Of a DNA stretch of 64,000 nt, positions 56,801 through 64,000 are shown piece after piece. The stretch's first letter is position 1; every line of letters starts with the position of its first letter. Origin of the DNA: Janthinobacterium agaricidamnosum NBRC 102515 = DSM 9628 (GTDB lineage Bacteria; Pseudomonadota; Gammaproteobacteria; Burkholderiales; Burkholderiaceae_D); NCBI RefSeq assembly GCF_000723165.1, contig NZ_HG322949.1, forward strand, positions 3,128,782 to 3,192,781, written 5' to 3'. The position numbers and the translations under genes were made by a program. The notes beneath the pieces are model-generated. The model ran no database searches. It had not been told where the DNA came from and saw nothing but the letters and a program-made list of their open reading frames with translations.

Positions 56801-56989
56801 CACAGTTTCGGCGATGATCTTCGGATTGGCGCCCGGATACTGCGCGCGCACCACCACCGACGGCGGCACCACGTTCGGGTACTCCGAGATCGGCAGCTTG
56901 AAGATCGAGATCAAGCCCGCCACGAAGATAATGATCGACAATACCGCCGCAAAAATCGGCTTGTCGACAAAAAAGCGTGAAATGTTCAT
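53807..56989 (-). CDS. RND multidrug efflux transporter (AcrB/MexB family)
   Basis: A 1060-aa inner-membrane proton/drug antiporter of the HAE1 family. It begins MNISRFFVDKPIFAAVLSII and has 12 membrane helices in two halves with large periplasmic loops. The proton-relay aspartates are in helix 4 (AIGIVVDDAIVVVENVER), and family motifs PISEYPNVVPPSV and GLASKNAILIVEFARE are present. It exports hydrophobic drugs, dyes or solvents taken from the periplasm and inner membrane. Adaptor gene upstream (4-base gap), channel gene downstream. Confidence 0.97.
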   Translation of the reverse strand: MNISRFFVDKPIFAAVLSIIIFVAGLISIFKLPISEYPNVVPPSVVVRAQYPGANPKIIAETVAAPLEEQINGVENMLYMSSQNTSDGALALTVTFKIGTNVQQAETEVQNRVQRALPRLPDEVRQIGVTTVKSSPNLTMVVHLQSPSGRYSDLYLRNYAVLNVKDQLARLPGMGEVQLFGSGDYAMRVWLDPQKVAARNLTAGDVVNAIREQNVQVAAGVIGAGPAKDADFQLTVNTQGRLQTVEQFGTIIVKVNADGAVTQLKDVARLEMGSNSYALRSLLNNKSAVAIPIFEAPNANALQLSSDVRAKMAELSKDFPEGVTYSIVYDPTQFVRESIKSVIHTLIEAIILVALVVIIFLQTWRASIIPLLAVPVSIVGTFAVMLAVGFSINTLSLFGLVLAIGIVVDDAIVVVENVERNITNGLAPREATIQAMKEVSGPIIAIALVLCAVFVPIAFVSGLSGQFYKQFALTIAISTVISAFSSLTLAPALAASLLKPHDAPKDALTRGMDMIFGRFFNWFNRFFNRASHNYETGVTAVLRRKGGSLVVYALLAVAAGFMFKLVPPGFVPAQDKQYLIGFAQLPDAASLDRTEAVIRKMSDIAKEIPGVESSIAFPGLSINGFTNAPNAGIVFTGLKPFDERTRPSESGEAIAAEINKRMGVVQDAFIMVFPPPPVNGLGTTGGFKLMLEDRENLGYDALYKAVQAVQMKAWQNPKLAGVFSSFQINVPQLFADIDRAKAKQLGVPLQTIYQTLQINLGSLYVNDFNQFGRTYQVRVQADAQFRSHAEDIAQLKVRNDKGEMIPLSSLMRIKDSYGPDRVQRYNAYVSAEMNGAPAPGVSSGEAQAEMTRIVNQVLPKGIAYEWTELVYQDILSGNTMIYVFPICVLLVFLVLAAQYESWTLPLAVILIVPMSILCALIGVKLTHGDNNVFTQIALFVLVGLASKNAILIVEFARELETHGRTIVEAALESCRLRLRPILMTSIAFIMGVVPLVFSHGAGSEMRHAMGVAVFAGMLGVTFFGLFLTPVFYVLLRKLADRFEKKPAAAAVAAPALEGNH

Positions 56990-56993
56990 ATTC

Positions 56994-58238
56994 TTATTCC
57001 TTTACAGCGCCGGTCTTAACGGCGGCTAACTTGTCATCTTTTTTTACTTCCGGCTTGGCTGGAGCAGGCTTGGCGGGCGCCATCGGATCGAAATCCATCG
57101 CCACCATCTGCGCCGTCACCGGTGCGCCGGGATGGACCCGCTGCAAACCGTTGACGACGATTTTTTCGCCCGCCTTCAAGCCGTCGCGCACCACCCGCAT
57201 GCCCTCGATTTGCGGTCCCAGCGTGACCGAGCGGTACTCGGCCTTGCCGTCGGCGCCGACCACGTAGACGAACTTGCGGTCCTGGTCGGTGCTGATGGCG
57301 CGGTCGTTGATCAGCAGCGCGCTCCTGACGTCTTGCGAACCGGCCAGCTGCACCCGGGCGAACAGGCCAGGCACCAGCGCGCCGTCGCTATTGTTCAGGG
57401 TGGCGCGCATGCGCACCGAGCCGCTCTTCGGATCGAGCTGGTTGTCGACGAATTCCAGCTTGCCTTCGTGCGGGAAGCCGGTTTCATTGGCCAGGCCGAT
57501 TTTCACGCTGGCCGGCTGGCCTTTGTGGGAGGCGGCGCCGACGCGCAGATAGGTATCTTCATCGCCGTCGAAGCTGGCGTAGATGCGGTCCAGCGACACC
57601 ACCGACGTCAGCACGGCCGAGGTGTCGACCAGGTTGCCCAGCGTGATTTCCGCTTTCGAGACGCGGCCATTGATCGGCGACACCACCTGGGTGTAGCCCA
57701 GGTTCAGCTTGGCCGTTTCGTACTGGGCTTGCGCGGCGCGCACGTTGGCTTCCAGTTCCTTCTGGTCGGACGCTTTTTGATCGTAGTCACGCTGGGCGAT
57801 GGCTTTGTCGGCCAGCAGTTTTTCAGCGCGCACCAGTTCCAGCTTGGCCAGGTCGGCCTTGGCGCGGGCGGCCGCGGCGGCCGCTTCGGCGCGGTTGGCT
57901 TCGGCCTGGTAAGGACGCGGATCGATGACAAACAGCACGTCGCCTTTCTTGACTTCGCCGCCCGGTTTGAAATTGATCGCGGTGATGAAACCGCCGACAC
58001 GCGGACGGATCTGCACCTGTTCGATCGCTTCCAGGCGGCCCGAGAATTCCTGGGTTTCGGTGATCTGTTTTTCCAGCACATTGGCGGCCGAAATCGGCGG
58101 ACCGCCGGCGGCCGGCGCTTCCGGCGTTTTGCTATTGGCAGAATCGCAACCCGCAAGACTGAAAGCAAGCAATCCCGCCACAGCCATGGCGCCGGCCAGA
58201 GGCCGGACCAAAGCACTTAATTGTTTAGCGTTTTTCAT
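56994..58238 (-). CDS. RND efflux periplasmic adaptor (AcrA/MexA family)
   Basis: A 414-aa membrane-fusion lipoprotein. The signal peptide ends at LAFSLAGCDS with the lipidated Cys near residue 31. The lipoyl domain halves, coiled-coil hairpin (AEAAAAAARAKADLAKLELVRAEKL type), beta-barrel (ASFDGDEDTYLRVG) and membrane-proximal domain follow, with a Lys/Ala-rich tail. It links pump and channel. First gene of the operon; two palindromes of operator type lie about 170-220 bases upstream, and no local regulator gene is present. Confidence 0.95.
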   Translation of the reverse strand: MKNAKQLSALVRPLAGAMAVAGLLAFSLAGCDSANSKTPEAPAAGGPPISAANVLEKQITETQEFSGRLEAIEQVQIRPRVGGFITAINFKPGGEVKKGDVLFVIDPRPYQAEANRAEAAAAAARAKADLAKLELVRAEKLLADKAIAQRDYDQKASDQKELEANVRAAQAQYETAKLNLGYTQVVSPINGRVSKAEITLGNLVDTSAVLTSVVSLDRIYASFDGDEDTYLRVGAASHKGQPASVKIGLANETGFPHEGKLEFVDNQLDPKSGSVRMRATLNNSDGALVPGLFARVQLAGSQDVRSALLINDRAISTDQDRKFVYVVGADGKAEYRSVTLGPQIEGMRVVRDGLKAGEKIVVNGLQRVHPGAPVTAQMVAMDFDPMAPAKPAPAKPEVKKDDKLAAVKTGAVKE

Positions 58239-58408
58239 TTAGTTCCCTTTTTATATGAAAATTTTTAATGGTACAGGCGTCACGATACTGCCCAGCTTTA
58301 AAAACAGGTGCGTTCAGGCTGGCGCCCGCTCAGGCGCCGCTATGGAAATAGATGGATGGGCTGCGAAAAATCGACCAGATATGTACACAGCACGCGTTAT
58401 GCATGTAC

Positions 58409-58458
58409 ACTACACAGTGTAGTTGATAACCATCAATAAGTAAACTACTCAGTGTAAT
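58409..58458. promoter_or_regulatory. Paired operator palindromes upstream of the RND operon
   Basis: ACTACACAGTGTAGT (58409-58423, perfect 7-bp arms around one base) and ACTACTCAGTGTAAT (58444-58458, imperfect) have centres 35 bp apart. They lie between the adaptor gene and the hydrolase gene. The form suits a TetR/AcrR or MarR repressor, but none is encoded next to the pump. Confidence 0.6.
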
Positions 58459-58485
58459 TTATTTCGCCATTCCCTGTTGTTGCCT

Positions 58486-59337
58486 TTATGAAGCCGGTTC
58501 TGGTCCGGAACCGGCTGTCAGGCCGGCCACAAAACTGGCGATTTCAGCCAACACATGTACACGACAGGCGCACTTGCTGCGCGCGTCCGGATCGCTGAGC
58601 GGCGCCGCCGGCATGCGCCGCACGGTCGTCTTGATGCCGCAGGCGATCAGCTTGACGCCGTATTGTTCAGCTTCATCGCGTAATGGGTCGTCCTCGGCCG
58701 ACAAAATCAGTGCCGGCGGCAAATTCTTCAAGCGGCTCGATTGCAGCGGCGACGCATACGGATGACTGCGGTCGGCCGCATTCGGCAAATAGCCCCGGTA
58801 GGCGGCGGCGCAGGCGTCGGCCACCTGGCTCATATCCGGACAGCTCGGCACCGCGCGCATGGAACAGGTCGACAAGCCGGGATCGAGCATCGGCATGATC
58901 AGCAACTGGCCGGCCAGCGCCGGGCCGCCCCGGTCGCGCGACATCAAGGTGCATACCGCCGCCAGGTTGGCACCCGCTTCGATACCGGAAACAATCATTT
59001 GCTGGCCGGTCCAGCCCAGCTTGGCCTTGTGTTTCTTGGCCCATACCAGCACCGCATGCGCATCTTCCACCGCCGCCGGGAATGGCCGCACGGTAGCCAG
59101 CGTGTAATTGGTGCTCATCACGACATGGGCAGGATTGCTTTGCACCAGGCAACGCAGGAAATCGTCGCACTCGCCCAGGTCGCCGCCGACAAAACCACCG
59201 CCGTGGAAAAACACGATCAGGCTGTCGCGCTTGGTCGTATTCAGACCGGCCCGGTAAGTCCGCGCAGCGAGCGGCCCTTCGGCGCCCTGCACTTCAATCT
59301 CGCGGATATTCAGCGGCGCGTCGAGGGCGATGCTCAT
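58486..59337 (-). CDS. Alpha/beta-hydrolase (HSL family) lacking the catalytic serine
   Basis: A 283-aa protein of the hormone-sensitive-lipase esterase family. The oxyanion-hole motif HGGG is intact at residues 45-48 (VFFHGGGFVGG). The nucleophile elbow, normally GDSAG, reads GIEAG (118-122), so Glu120 replaces the serine. The acid residue region (SAEDDPLRDEAE) is present, but I see no histidine at the expected C-terminal place. It is therefore probably not a conventional esterase. Its start overlaps the stop of the small upstream gene by 4 bases (ATGA). Confidence 0.82.
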   Translation of the reverse strand: MSIALDAPLNIREIEVQGAEGPLAARTYRAGLNTTKRDSLIVFFHGGGFVGGDLGECDDFLRCLVQSNPAHVVMSTNYTLATVRPFPAAVEDAHAVLVWAKKHKAKLGWTGQQMIVSGIEAGANLAAVCTLMSRDRGGPALAGQLLIMPMLDPGLSTCSMRAVPSCPDMSQVADACAAAYRGYLPNAADRSHPYASPLQSSRLKNLPPALILSAEDDPLRDEAEQYGVKLIACGIKTTVRRMPAAPLSDPDARSKCACRVHVLAEIASFVAGLTAGSGPEPAS

Positions 59338-59564
59338 TGGGTGACCGCCTTGCCGTTTTGCGCTTCCACATTCGCCGGCAACACCTGTTCATCGTTCGAG
59401 CACAGCAGCACAGCGCCATTGCCGACTTCCGACGTCAGCGCGTAATAACCGCTGGCCTCGGCTTGCGCCGCGTGCGAATAAGCGTCGGTGTACACCATCC
59501 CGGCCAAAGCAACCGAGCTCAAAGCGAGAGCCAGTACTGCAAAGATTCCATTCCGATGACCCAT
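59334..59564 (-). CDS. Small exported or membrane-anchored protein of unknown function
   Basis: A 76-aa protein with an N-terminal signal (MGHRNGIFAVLALALSSVALA) and a mature part of about 55 residues with one cysteine (LLCSNDE). The start has a strong AGGAG ribosome binding site; upstream in-frame codons belong to the divergent LysR region and are rejected. It overlaps the hydrolase start by 4 bases, so both genes are coupled. No family recognised. Confidence 0.72.
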   Translation of the reverse strand: MGHRNGIFAVLALALSSVALAGMVYTDAYSHAAQAEASGYYALTSEVGNGAVLLCSNDEQVLPANVEAQNGKAVTQ

Positions 59565-59665
59565 GACATTCTCCTGATAACGATAAACACGTGCTGCAAT
59601 CCATGCTGCAGTACAACAACTATAGACTTGTTCTACAATCTGATAAATAGCTGAAAGCCGAATTG

Positions 59666-59687
59666 ATTGTTCGGGATCCTGAACAAT
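59666..59687. promoter_or_regulatory. Palindrome ahead of the LysR gene
   Basis: ATTGTTC-N8-GAACAAT, perfect 7-bp arms, ends 10 bases before the LysR start and lies in the divergent promoter region. A likely LysR autoregulatory site. Confidence 0.5.
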
Positions 59688-59697
59688 AGGGAATAAA

Positions 59698-60660
59698 ATG
59701 AATAAACTGCAGGCGATGGAAGTTTTCATACAGGTGGTCGACGCTGGCGGATTCACGCGCGCGGCCGAAAATATGCAGTTGCCGAAGGCGACAGTGTCGA
59801 CCTTGATACAAACGCTGGAAAGTACGCTGGCGGTCAAGTTGCTGCATCGCACCACCCGCCACGTCAGCATCACCGCCGACGGCGCCGCCTATTATGAACG
59901 CTGCCTGCGCATCCTGTCGGACGTGCGCGACGCCGAGGAATCGCTGTCGCGCAACCGCCTGAGCCCGAGCGGACGGTTGCGCGTCGATGCGCCGACCGCG
60001 CTGTCGAGCGGCTTCATCATTCCTGCCCTGCCCGACTTTTTCGAACGTTATCCCGACATCCAGCTGGAACTGGGCAGCAGCGACCGGCCGGTCGACCTGG
60101 TCGAGGAAGGCGTCGATTGCGCGGTGCGCGGAGGCGAACTGGGCGATTCGACGCTGATCGCGCGGCGGGTCGGCATCTTGCACTTCCTGACTTGCGCAGC
60201 GCCATCCTACCTGGAAAAATATGGCCGGCCCTTGCATCCGAACGAGCTCGTCAACCACCGCGGCGTCAATTTTTTCTCGGCCAAGACCGGCAAGACCTTC
60301 GAATGGGATTTCACGCGCGATGGCGAGCGTATCCAGATGACGATGAACAGCAATATCGCGCTGAACGACTCGAACGCCTATATCAGCGCCGGCCTGGCCG
60401 GGCTGGGCGTGGTGCAAATGACGCACTTCATGCTGGGGCCGCTGATCGACATCGGTAAAATGGAAGAGTTGTTGACCGACTGGAGTTCCGACCCGCTGCC
60501 GATTCACGTGGTGTATCCGCAAAACCGCCACCTGTCGGCCAAAGTGCGGGTGTTCGTCGAATGGGTCGCCGAACTGTTCGCCAACCATCCGGGCACCCAA
60601 TTGAAAAGCAAACCGGTGCATGGCGCGCCGGCCATTCCCACTATCGAGACAGGAAAATAA
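59698..60660 (+). CDS. LysR family transcriptional regulator
   Basis: A 320-aa regulator: an N-terminal helix-turn-helix (VFIQVVDAGGFTRAAENMQLPKATVS, about residues 8-40) and a periplasmic-binding-protein-like effector domain (about 90-300) with the CAVRGGELGDSTLIARRVG segment. It belongs to the large group typified by DmlR-like regulators. It is 2 bases from the 2-hydroxyacid dehydrogenase gene, so the two form an operon, and it is divergent from the small exported protein and hydrolase pair. Confidence 0.93.
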   Translation: MNKLQAMEVFIQVVDAGGFTRAAENMQLPKATVSTLIQTLESTLAVKLLHRTTRHVSITADGAAYYERCLRILSDVRDAEESLSRNRLSPSGRLRVDAPTALSSGFIIPALPDFFERYPDIQLELGSSDRPVDLVEEGVDCAVRGGELGDSTLIARRVGILHFLTCAAPSYLEKYGRPLHPNELVNHRGVNFFSAKTGKTFEWDFTRDGERIQMTMNSNIALNDSNAYISAGLAGLGVVQMTHFMLGPLIDIGKMEELLTDWSSDPLPIHVVYPQNRHLSAKVRVFVEWVAELFANHPGTQLKSKPVHGAPAIPTIETGK

Positions 60661-60662
60661 AC

Positions 60663-61637
60663 ATGAGCACCGTCGCCACAAGGGATACCGCACACAAGAT
60701 TGTTTTCCTGGACCGCGACAGCCTGATCGCCGACGTGCGCCGGCCCGCCTTCGACCATACCTGGCAGGAATATCCGGCCACTGGCGCGGCCGACGCGGCG
60801 CCGCGCCTGGCCGGCGCGACCATCGCCATCACCAACAAAGTGCCGCTGCGGGCAAGCGACCTGGAACGGCTGCCGCACTTGAAAATGATCGCGGTGGCCG
60901 CCACCGGCACCGACGCCATCGACCTGGCCGCGTGCCGCGCGCGCGGCATCGTGGTATCGAACATCCGCGACTACTCGCGCGCATCGGTGCCGGAACACAC
61001 GCTGGCGCTGATGCTGGCCCTGCGGCGCCGGCTGCTCGAATACCGGGCCGACATCGAGGCGGGCTTATGGCAAAAATCGGAACGATTCTGCCTGTTCGGC
61101 CATCCGGTCCAGGACCTGGCCGGCAGCCGCCTGGGACTGGCCGGTTATGGCGCGCTGGGCAAGGCGGTGGCGCAGCTGGCGCGCGCGTTCGGCATGCAGG
61201 TGATCGTCTACAGCCGCTCGAAGGTAGCCGACGCCGGCATCACCCAGGTGGCATGGGATGAATTGCTGGAAACCTCGGATGTACTGAGCTTGCATCTGCC
61301 GCTAAACCAGCAGACCCGCAACATGATCGGCGCGCAAGAACTGGGCCGCATGAAACCCAACGCGCTGCTGATCAACACCGCGCGCGGCGGCCTGGTCGAC
61401 GAGGCGGCGCTGGCCATGGCGTTGCGCGATGGCGTGATCGCCGGCGCCGGTTTCGACGTGCTGTCCAGCGAACCGCCGCCGGCCGACCATGTGCTGCTCA
61501 ATCTGCGGTTGCCGAATTTCATCCTGACCCCGCACACGGCCTGGGCCAGCGGCCAGGCGATGCAGACGCTGGCGGACCAGTTGATCGATAACCTGGAAGC
61601 GTTTGCGGCGGGGGCGCCGAGGAATCTGGTCGGCTGA
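60663..61637 (+). CDS. D-2-hydroxyacid dehydrogenase (hydroxypyruvate/glyoxylate reductase-like)
   Basis: A 324-aa NAD(P)-dependent dehydrogenase. The nucleotide-binding motif is GLAGYGALGKAVA (about residues 159-171). The catalytic Arg is in NTARGGLVDE, Glu in VLSSEPPPAD and His in LTPHTAWAS, all present. It reduces 2-oxoacids such as hydroxypyruvate or glyoxylate to D-2-hydroxyacids, or the reverse; glycerate dehydrogenase is the closest common annotation. Cotranscribed with the LysR gene and convergent with an L-2-hydroxyacid dehydrogenase gene. Confidence 0.92.
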   Translation: MSTVATRDTAHKIVFLDRDSLIADVRRPAFDHTWQEYPATGAADAAPRLAGATIAITNKVPLRASDLERLPHLKMIAVAATGTDAIDLAACRARGIVVSNIRDYSRASVPEHTLALMLALRRRLLEYRADIEAGLWQKSERFCLFGHPVQDLAGSRLGLAGYGALGKAVAQLARAFGMQVIVYSRSKVADAGITQVAWDELLETSDVLSLHLPLNQQTRNMIGAQELGRMKPNALLINTARGGLVDEAALAMALRDGVIAGAGFDVLSSEPPPADHVLLNLRLPNFILTPHTAWASGQAMQTLADQLIDNLEAFAAGAPRNLVG

Positions 61638-61654
61638 GCCGGCGGGGCCAAACG

Positions 61655-62800
61655 CTAGAACGATCCCGGCAGCAAAATAGTCCGGTCCACCTGGCGCACG
61701 TCGCGCAGCCCGCAGAAGGCCATCGTCAAATCCAGTTCATTGCGGATAATGTCCAGGCATTTGCCGACGCCCTGCTCGCCCAGCGCGCCCAGGCCGTACA
61801 GGAAGGGCCGGCCGATATACACGCCCTTGGCGCCCAGCGCCAGCGCCTTGATCACGTCCTGGCCGGAGCGGATGCCGCCATCCATATGCACTTCGATCCG
61901 GCCGCCGACCGCATCGACGATGGCCGGCAGCGCGCCGATCGACGATTGCGCGCCGTCCAGCTGGCGGCCGCCGTGGTTCGACACGATCAGCGCATCGGCG
62001 CCGCTGGCCAGCGCCAGCCGGGCGTCTTCGGCATCCATGATGCCTTTGAGGATCAGCTTGCCCCCCCAGCGCCGCTTGATCCACTCGACATCGGCCCACG
62101 ACAGCGTCAGGTCGAACTGCTGCCGTGTCCATTCATGCAGCGACGTCATGCCGGACACCGACGCCGCATGGCCGACGATGTTGCCGAAGCCGCGCCGTTT
62201 GGTGCCCAGCATGCCCAGGCACCAGCGCGGCTTGCCGGCCATGTTGATAATATTTGGCAAGGTCAATTTCGGCGGCGCCGACAAGCCGTTGCGCAAGTCC
62301 TTGTGGCGCTGGCCCAGCACCTGCAAGTCCAGCGTCAATACCAGCGCGGAACAGTTGGCCGCCTTGGCGCGGTCGATCAGGCGGTTGATGTAATCGCGGT
62401 CTTTCATCACGTACAGCTGGAACCAGAACGGTTTGCTGGTGTGGGCCGCCACGTCTTCGATCGAGCAAATGCTCATCGTCGACAAGGTAAACGGCACGCC
62501 GAATTTTTCGGCCGCCCGGGCCGCCAGGATTTCGCCGTCGGCATGCTGCATGCCGGTCAGGCCGGTCGGCGCCAGGGCCACCGGCATGGCCACCTGCTGT
62601 CCCACCATCGCCGATTGCAGGCTGCGGTTTTCCAGGTTGACGGCGACGCGCTGGCGGAATTTGATGCGTTCGAAATCGCTGCTGTTGGCGCGGTAGGTCG
62701 ATTCAGTCCATGAACCGGTGTCGGCATAATCGTAAAACATGCGCGGCACTCTTTTTTTCGCCAGCACACGCAAGTCCTCGACACAGGTAATGATCGTCAT
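61655..62800 (-). CDS. lldD: FMN-dependent L-2-hydroxyacid dehydrogenase (L-lactate dehydrogenase family)
   Basis: A 381-aa TIM-barrel flavoenzyme oxidising an L-2-hydroxyacid, probably L-lactate to pyruvate, and passing electrons to quinone or oxygen. Motifs: PRMFYDYADTGSWTE near the start, PVALAPTGLTGM, the active-site SNHGGRQLDGA with the catalytic His, and the FMN-phosphate segment DGGIRSGQDVIKALALGAKGV. AAGGAAA lies before the ATG. The true substrate could also be glycolate or mandelate; lldD is the best-supported name. Confidence 0.88.
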   Translation of the reverse strand: MTIITCVEDLRVLAKKRVPRMFYDYADTGSWTESTYRANSSDFERIKFRQRVAVNLENRSLQSAMVGQQVAMPVALAPTGLTGMQHADGEILAARAAEKFGVPFTLSTMSICSIEDVAAHTSKPFWFQLYVMKDRDYINRLIDRAKAANCSALVLTLDLQVLGQRHKDLRNGLSAPPKLTLPNIINMAGKPRWCLGMLGTKRRGFGNIVGHAASVSGMTSLHEWTRQQFDLTLSWADVEWIKRRWGGKLILKGIMDAEDARLALASGADALIVSNHGGRQLDGAQSSIGALPAIVDAVGGRIEVHMDGGIRSGQDVIKALALGAKGVYIGRPFLYGLGALGEQGVGKCLDIIRNELDLTMAFCGLRDVRQVDRTILLPGSF

Positions 62801-62927
62801 GCACGCTTTCCTTTTGATGAGTGATGCGCACCATCATCGGATATTTGCGGCCAATTGGCTATCGTTAAATCAGCCGTACAGTAAAACGCGCAAGCGCAAG
62901 GCGTCCGCTGGATGCGGCGCACAACCG

Positions 62928-63884
62928 TCACCAGCGCCGCGCACCGAGGATTTTCTCGCCCAATTCGCTCAATTGCGCACGCGGGTAACGGGTCTTTTCG
63001 CGCTCCAGCGGGTCGCCGGGAAACGCATATCCTTGCGGCGCGCAACGTTCATGCCAGCTTGCCACGCGCCAGTCGCGCAGCGCCTGATTGTCTGCTTGCG
63101 CCGGCGTGAAGGAAATGTATTGCGCCAGCCGCACTTGATGATCCGACGTATTCGGCCGGATGCCGTGCGCCAGCAAACTGTTAAAGATCAGCAAGTCGCC
63201 CTGCTGCATCGCGATGAATTCCAGCGCATACGGCACCGTCGCCAAGTCCGGCTGCCACGGATTGCGGTCCGGCGGCACGGTCTTGCGCCATTCCACGAAA
63301 TTCCTGAACAATTCTGGATAGCATTGAAATCCCCCGGAGGCCGGCGAGGTGTCGGACAAGGCCAGCACACCCTGCACATTGACCGGCAGCGGGTACAGCG
63401 TGGTGTCGGCATCCCAGTGGATGAAACCGGCAAACCTGCGTTTGCCATGGTTCGGCGTGTTCAGGTTGGCGCGGTCGATGGTGACCCACAAGTCTTCGCG
63501 GTCCCAGATATCGACAAAGGCATGGTAGATGCGCAAGGTCTGGCGGTTATCCCACAAGGTTTGATGATGGTAAGCCTCGACCATGCCGGAACCGTTCAAT
63601 TCCTTCATCGCATGGTCGCGCAACTGGGCCTGGTTCCATGAGCCTGGATCGTTTTCGTCCAGCCCCTGGAATTCCCACAAGAAATCGGCGCTGCGCTTGA
63701 CTTGCTCCGGTGGCACGGCATTGCGGACGATCACATAACCATAGGTTTGCCAATGCAGGAAGTCGGCCTGCGACAAGACCCGCAGCGGCAAGCTTTTCTG
63801 GATATCGCGCAACTGGGTTTGTTCAGCGCAGGCCACCGACGGATTGCCGGGGCGCTGGTCGCCAGCGTGGTAGCGGTGGTTCAT
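62928..63884 (-). CDS. Phytanoyl-CoA dioxygenase (PhyH) family protein
   Basis: A 318-aa Fe(II)/2-oxoglutarate-dependent oxygenase. The iron-binding facial triad is visible as HWDAD (HxD) and a distal His in LLAHGIRPN, with the 2-oxoglutarate-binding Arg in SDHQVRLAQY. The start giving MNHRYHAGDQ has a strong AAGGAG site. PhyH members hydroxylate small molecules such as ectoine or secondary metabolites; nothing nearby identifies the substrate. The 3' gap of 127 bases to lldD holds nothing recognised. Confidence 0.88.
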   Translation of the reverse strand: MNHRYHAGDQRPGNPSVACAEQTQLRDIQKSLPLRVLSQADFLHWQTYGYVIVRNAVPPEQVKRSADFLWEFQGLDENDPGSWNQAQLRDHAMKELNGSGMVEAYHHQTLWDNRQTLRIYHAFVDIWDREDLWVTIDRANLNTPNHGKRRFAGFIHWDADTTLYPLPVNVQGVLALSDTSPASGGFQCYPELFRNFVEWRKTVPPDRNPWQPDLATVPYALEFIAMQQGDLLIFNSLLAHGIRPNTSDHQVRLAQYISFTPAQADNQALRDWRVASWHERCAPQGYAFPGDPLEREKTRYPRAQLSELGEKILGARRW

Positions 63885-63983
63885 CTTGTCTCCTTTGTCA
63901 GGTAATCGGGCAGACAAATTTTGCGGCCAAAACAAGCAGGCAAATGTGCCAGGACCAGCCGATATTGATACTATCCTGACTTA

Positions 63984-64000
63984 GAGCCTATCCCAGTAGA
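63984..64000. mobile_element. Left end of a third MITE copy or its parent element (cut by window edge)
   Basis: GAGCCTATCCCAGTAGA, the first 17 bases of the element described at 16289 and 47012, preceded by TTA (63981-63983), which fits the TWA target rule. Whether it is another 158-bp MITE or a full insertion sequence cannot be seen. Confidence 0.85.

Noticed and set aside
53810-56980. A 1056-codon open frame on the plus strand
   Set aside because: It exactly mirrors the RND transporter gene in the complementary frame; its His/Asp/Arg-rich sequence has no known fold or ribosome binding site.

Overview
The window is about 64 kb of GC-rich chromosome from a betaproteobacterium, most likely an Oxalobacteraceae of the Janthinobacterium/Duganella/Massilia type. 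This rests on the thrS-infC-rpmI-rplT-pheS-pheT order, the overall codon style and the accessory gene set. The organism name is an inference; the gene content is read from the sequence.

Layout: (1) 1-6517, minus strand: the translation cluster pheT (cut by the window edge), pheS, rplT, rpmI, infC (AUA start) and thrS. (2) 6632-7009: two identical tRNA-Val(GAC) genes and their terminator. (3) 7202-14200: small metabolic and export genes, including two SMR transporters. One of these, gdx/sugE, sits behind a guanidine-II (mini-ykkC) riboswitch. A duplicated ArsR-type regulator precedes an Old Yellow Enzyme reductase. (4) 14304-22139: an MBL-fold hydrolase, a lipid acyltransferase, a 158-bp MITE, and a complete urease operon ureDABCEFG-hupE with a sigma-54 promoter and upstream NtrC-type sites. 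(5) 22344-35926: a DUF885 hydrolase, a hybrid histidine kinase beside a REC-PAS-GGDEF-EAL protein, a SulP transporter, TetR/SDR, and a nitrilase/AraC pair.

(6) 36046-43513 is an orphan type VI secretion effector island: VgrG, a DUF1795 (Eag) chaperone, a prePAAR-PAAR-Rhs protein with an AT-rich C-terminal PD-(D/E)xK-like nuclease toxin, and an AT-rich putative immunity gene, followed by decayed cassette remnants. (7) 44239-51341 holds seven paralogous small exported Ala/Lys/His-rich proteins resembling acid-shock protein Asr. Most share a near-identical signal peptide, upstream leader with a GTAAG-N5-GTAAA direct repeat, and a TTCG-loop terminator. They are interspersed with LysR, TetR/SDR and gluconokinase genes. 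One copy is frameshifted and another has the MITE inserted exactly at its stop codon.

(8) 51449-59564: a small lipoprotein, a fasciclin protein, a complete RND efflux operon (adaptor, pump, outer-membrane channel) behind paired palindromic operators, and an alpha/beta-hydrolase that lacks the catalytic serine. (9) 59698-64000: LysR with a D-2-hydroxyacid dehydrogenase, an FMN-dependent L-lactate dehydrogenase-like enzyme, a PhyH-type dioxygenase, and the first 17 bases of a third MITE end.

Most distinctive are the modular Asr-like family with its probable OmpR-class regulation, the MITE with 3-bp TAA target duplications, the Rhs toxin/immunity cassette, and three readable regulatory systems: the guanidine riboswitch, the sigma-54/NtrC urease promoter and the AUA-started infC.
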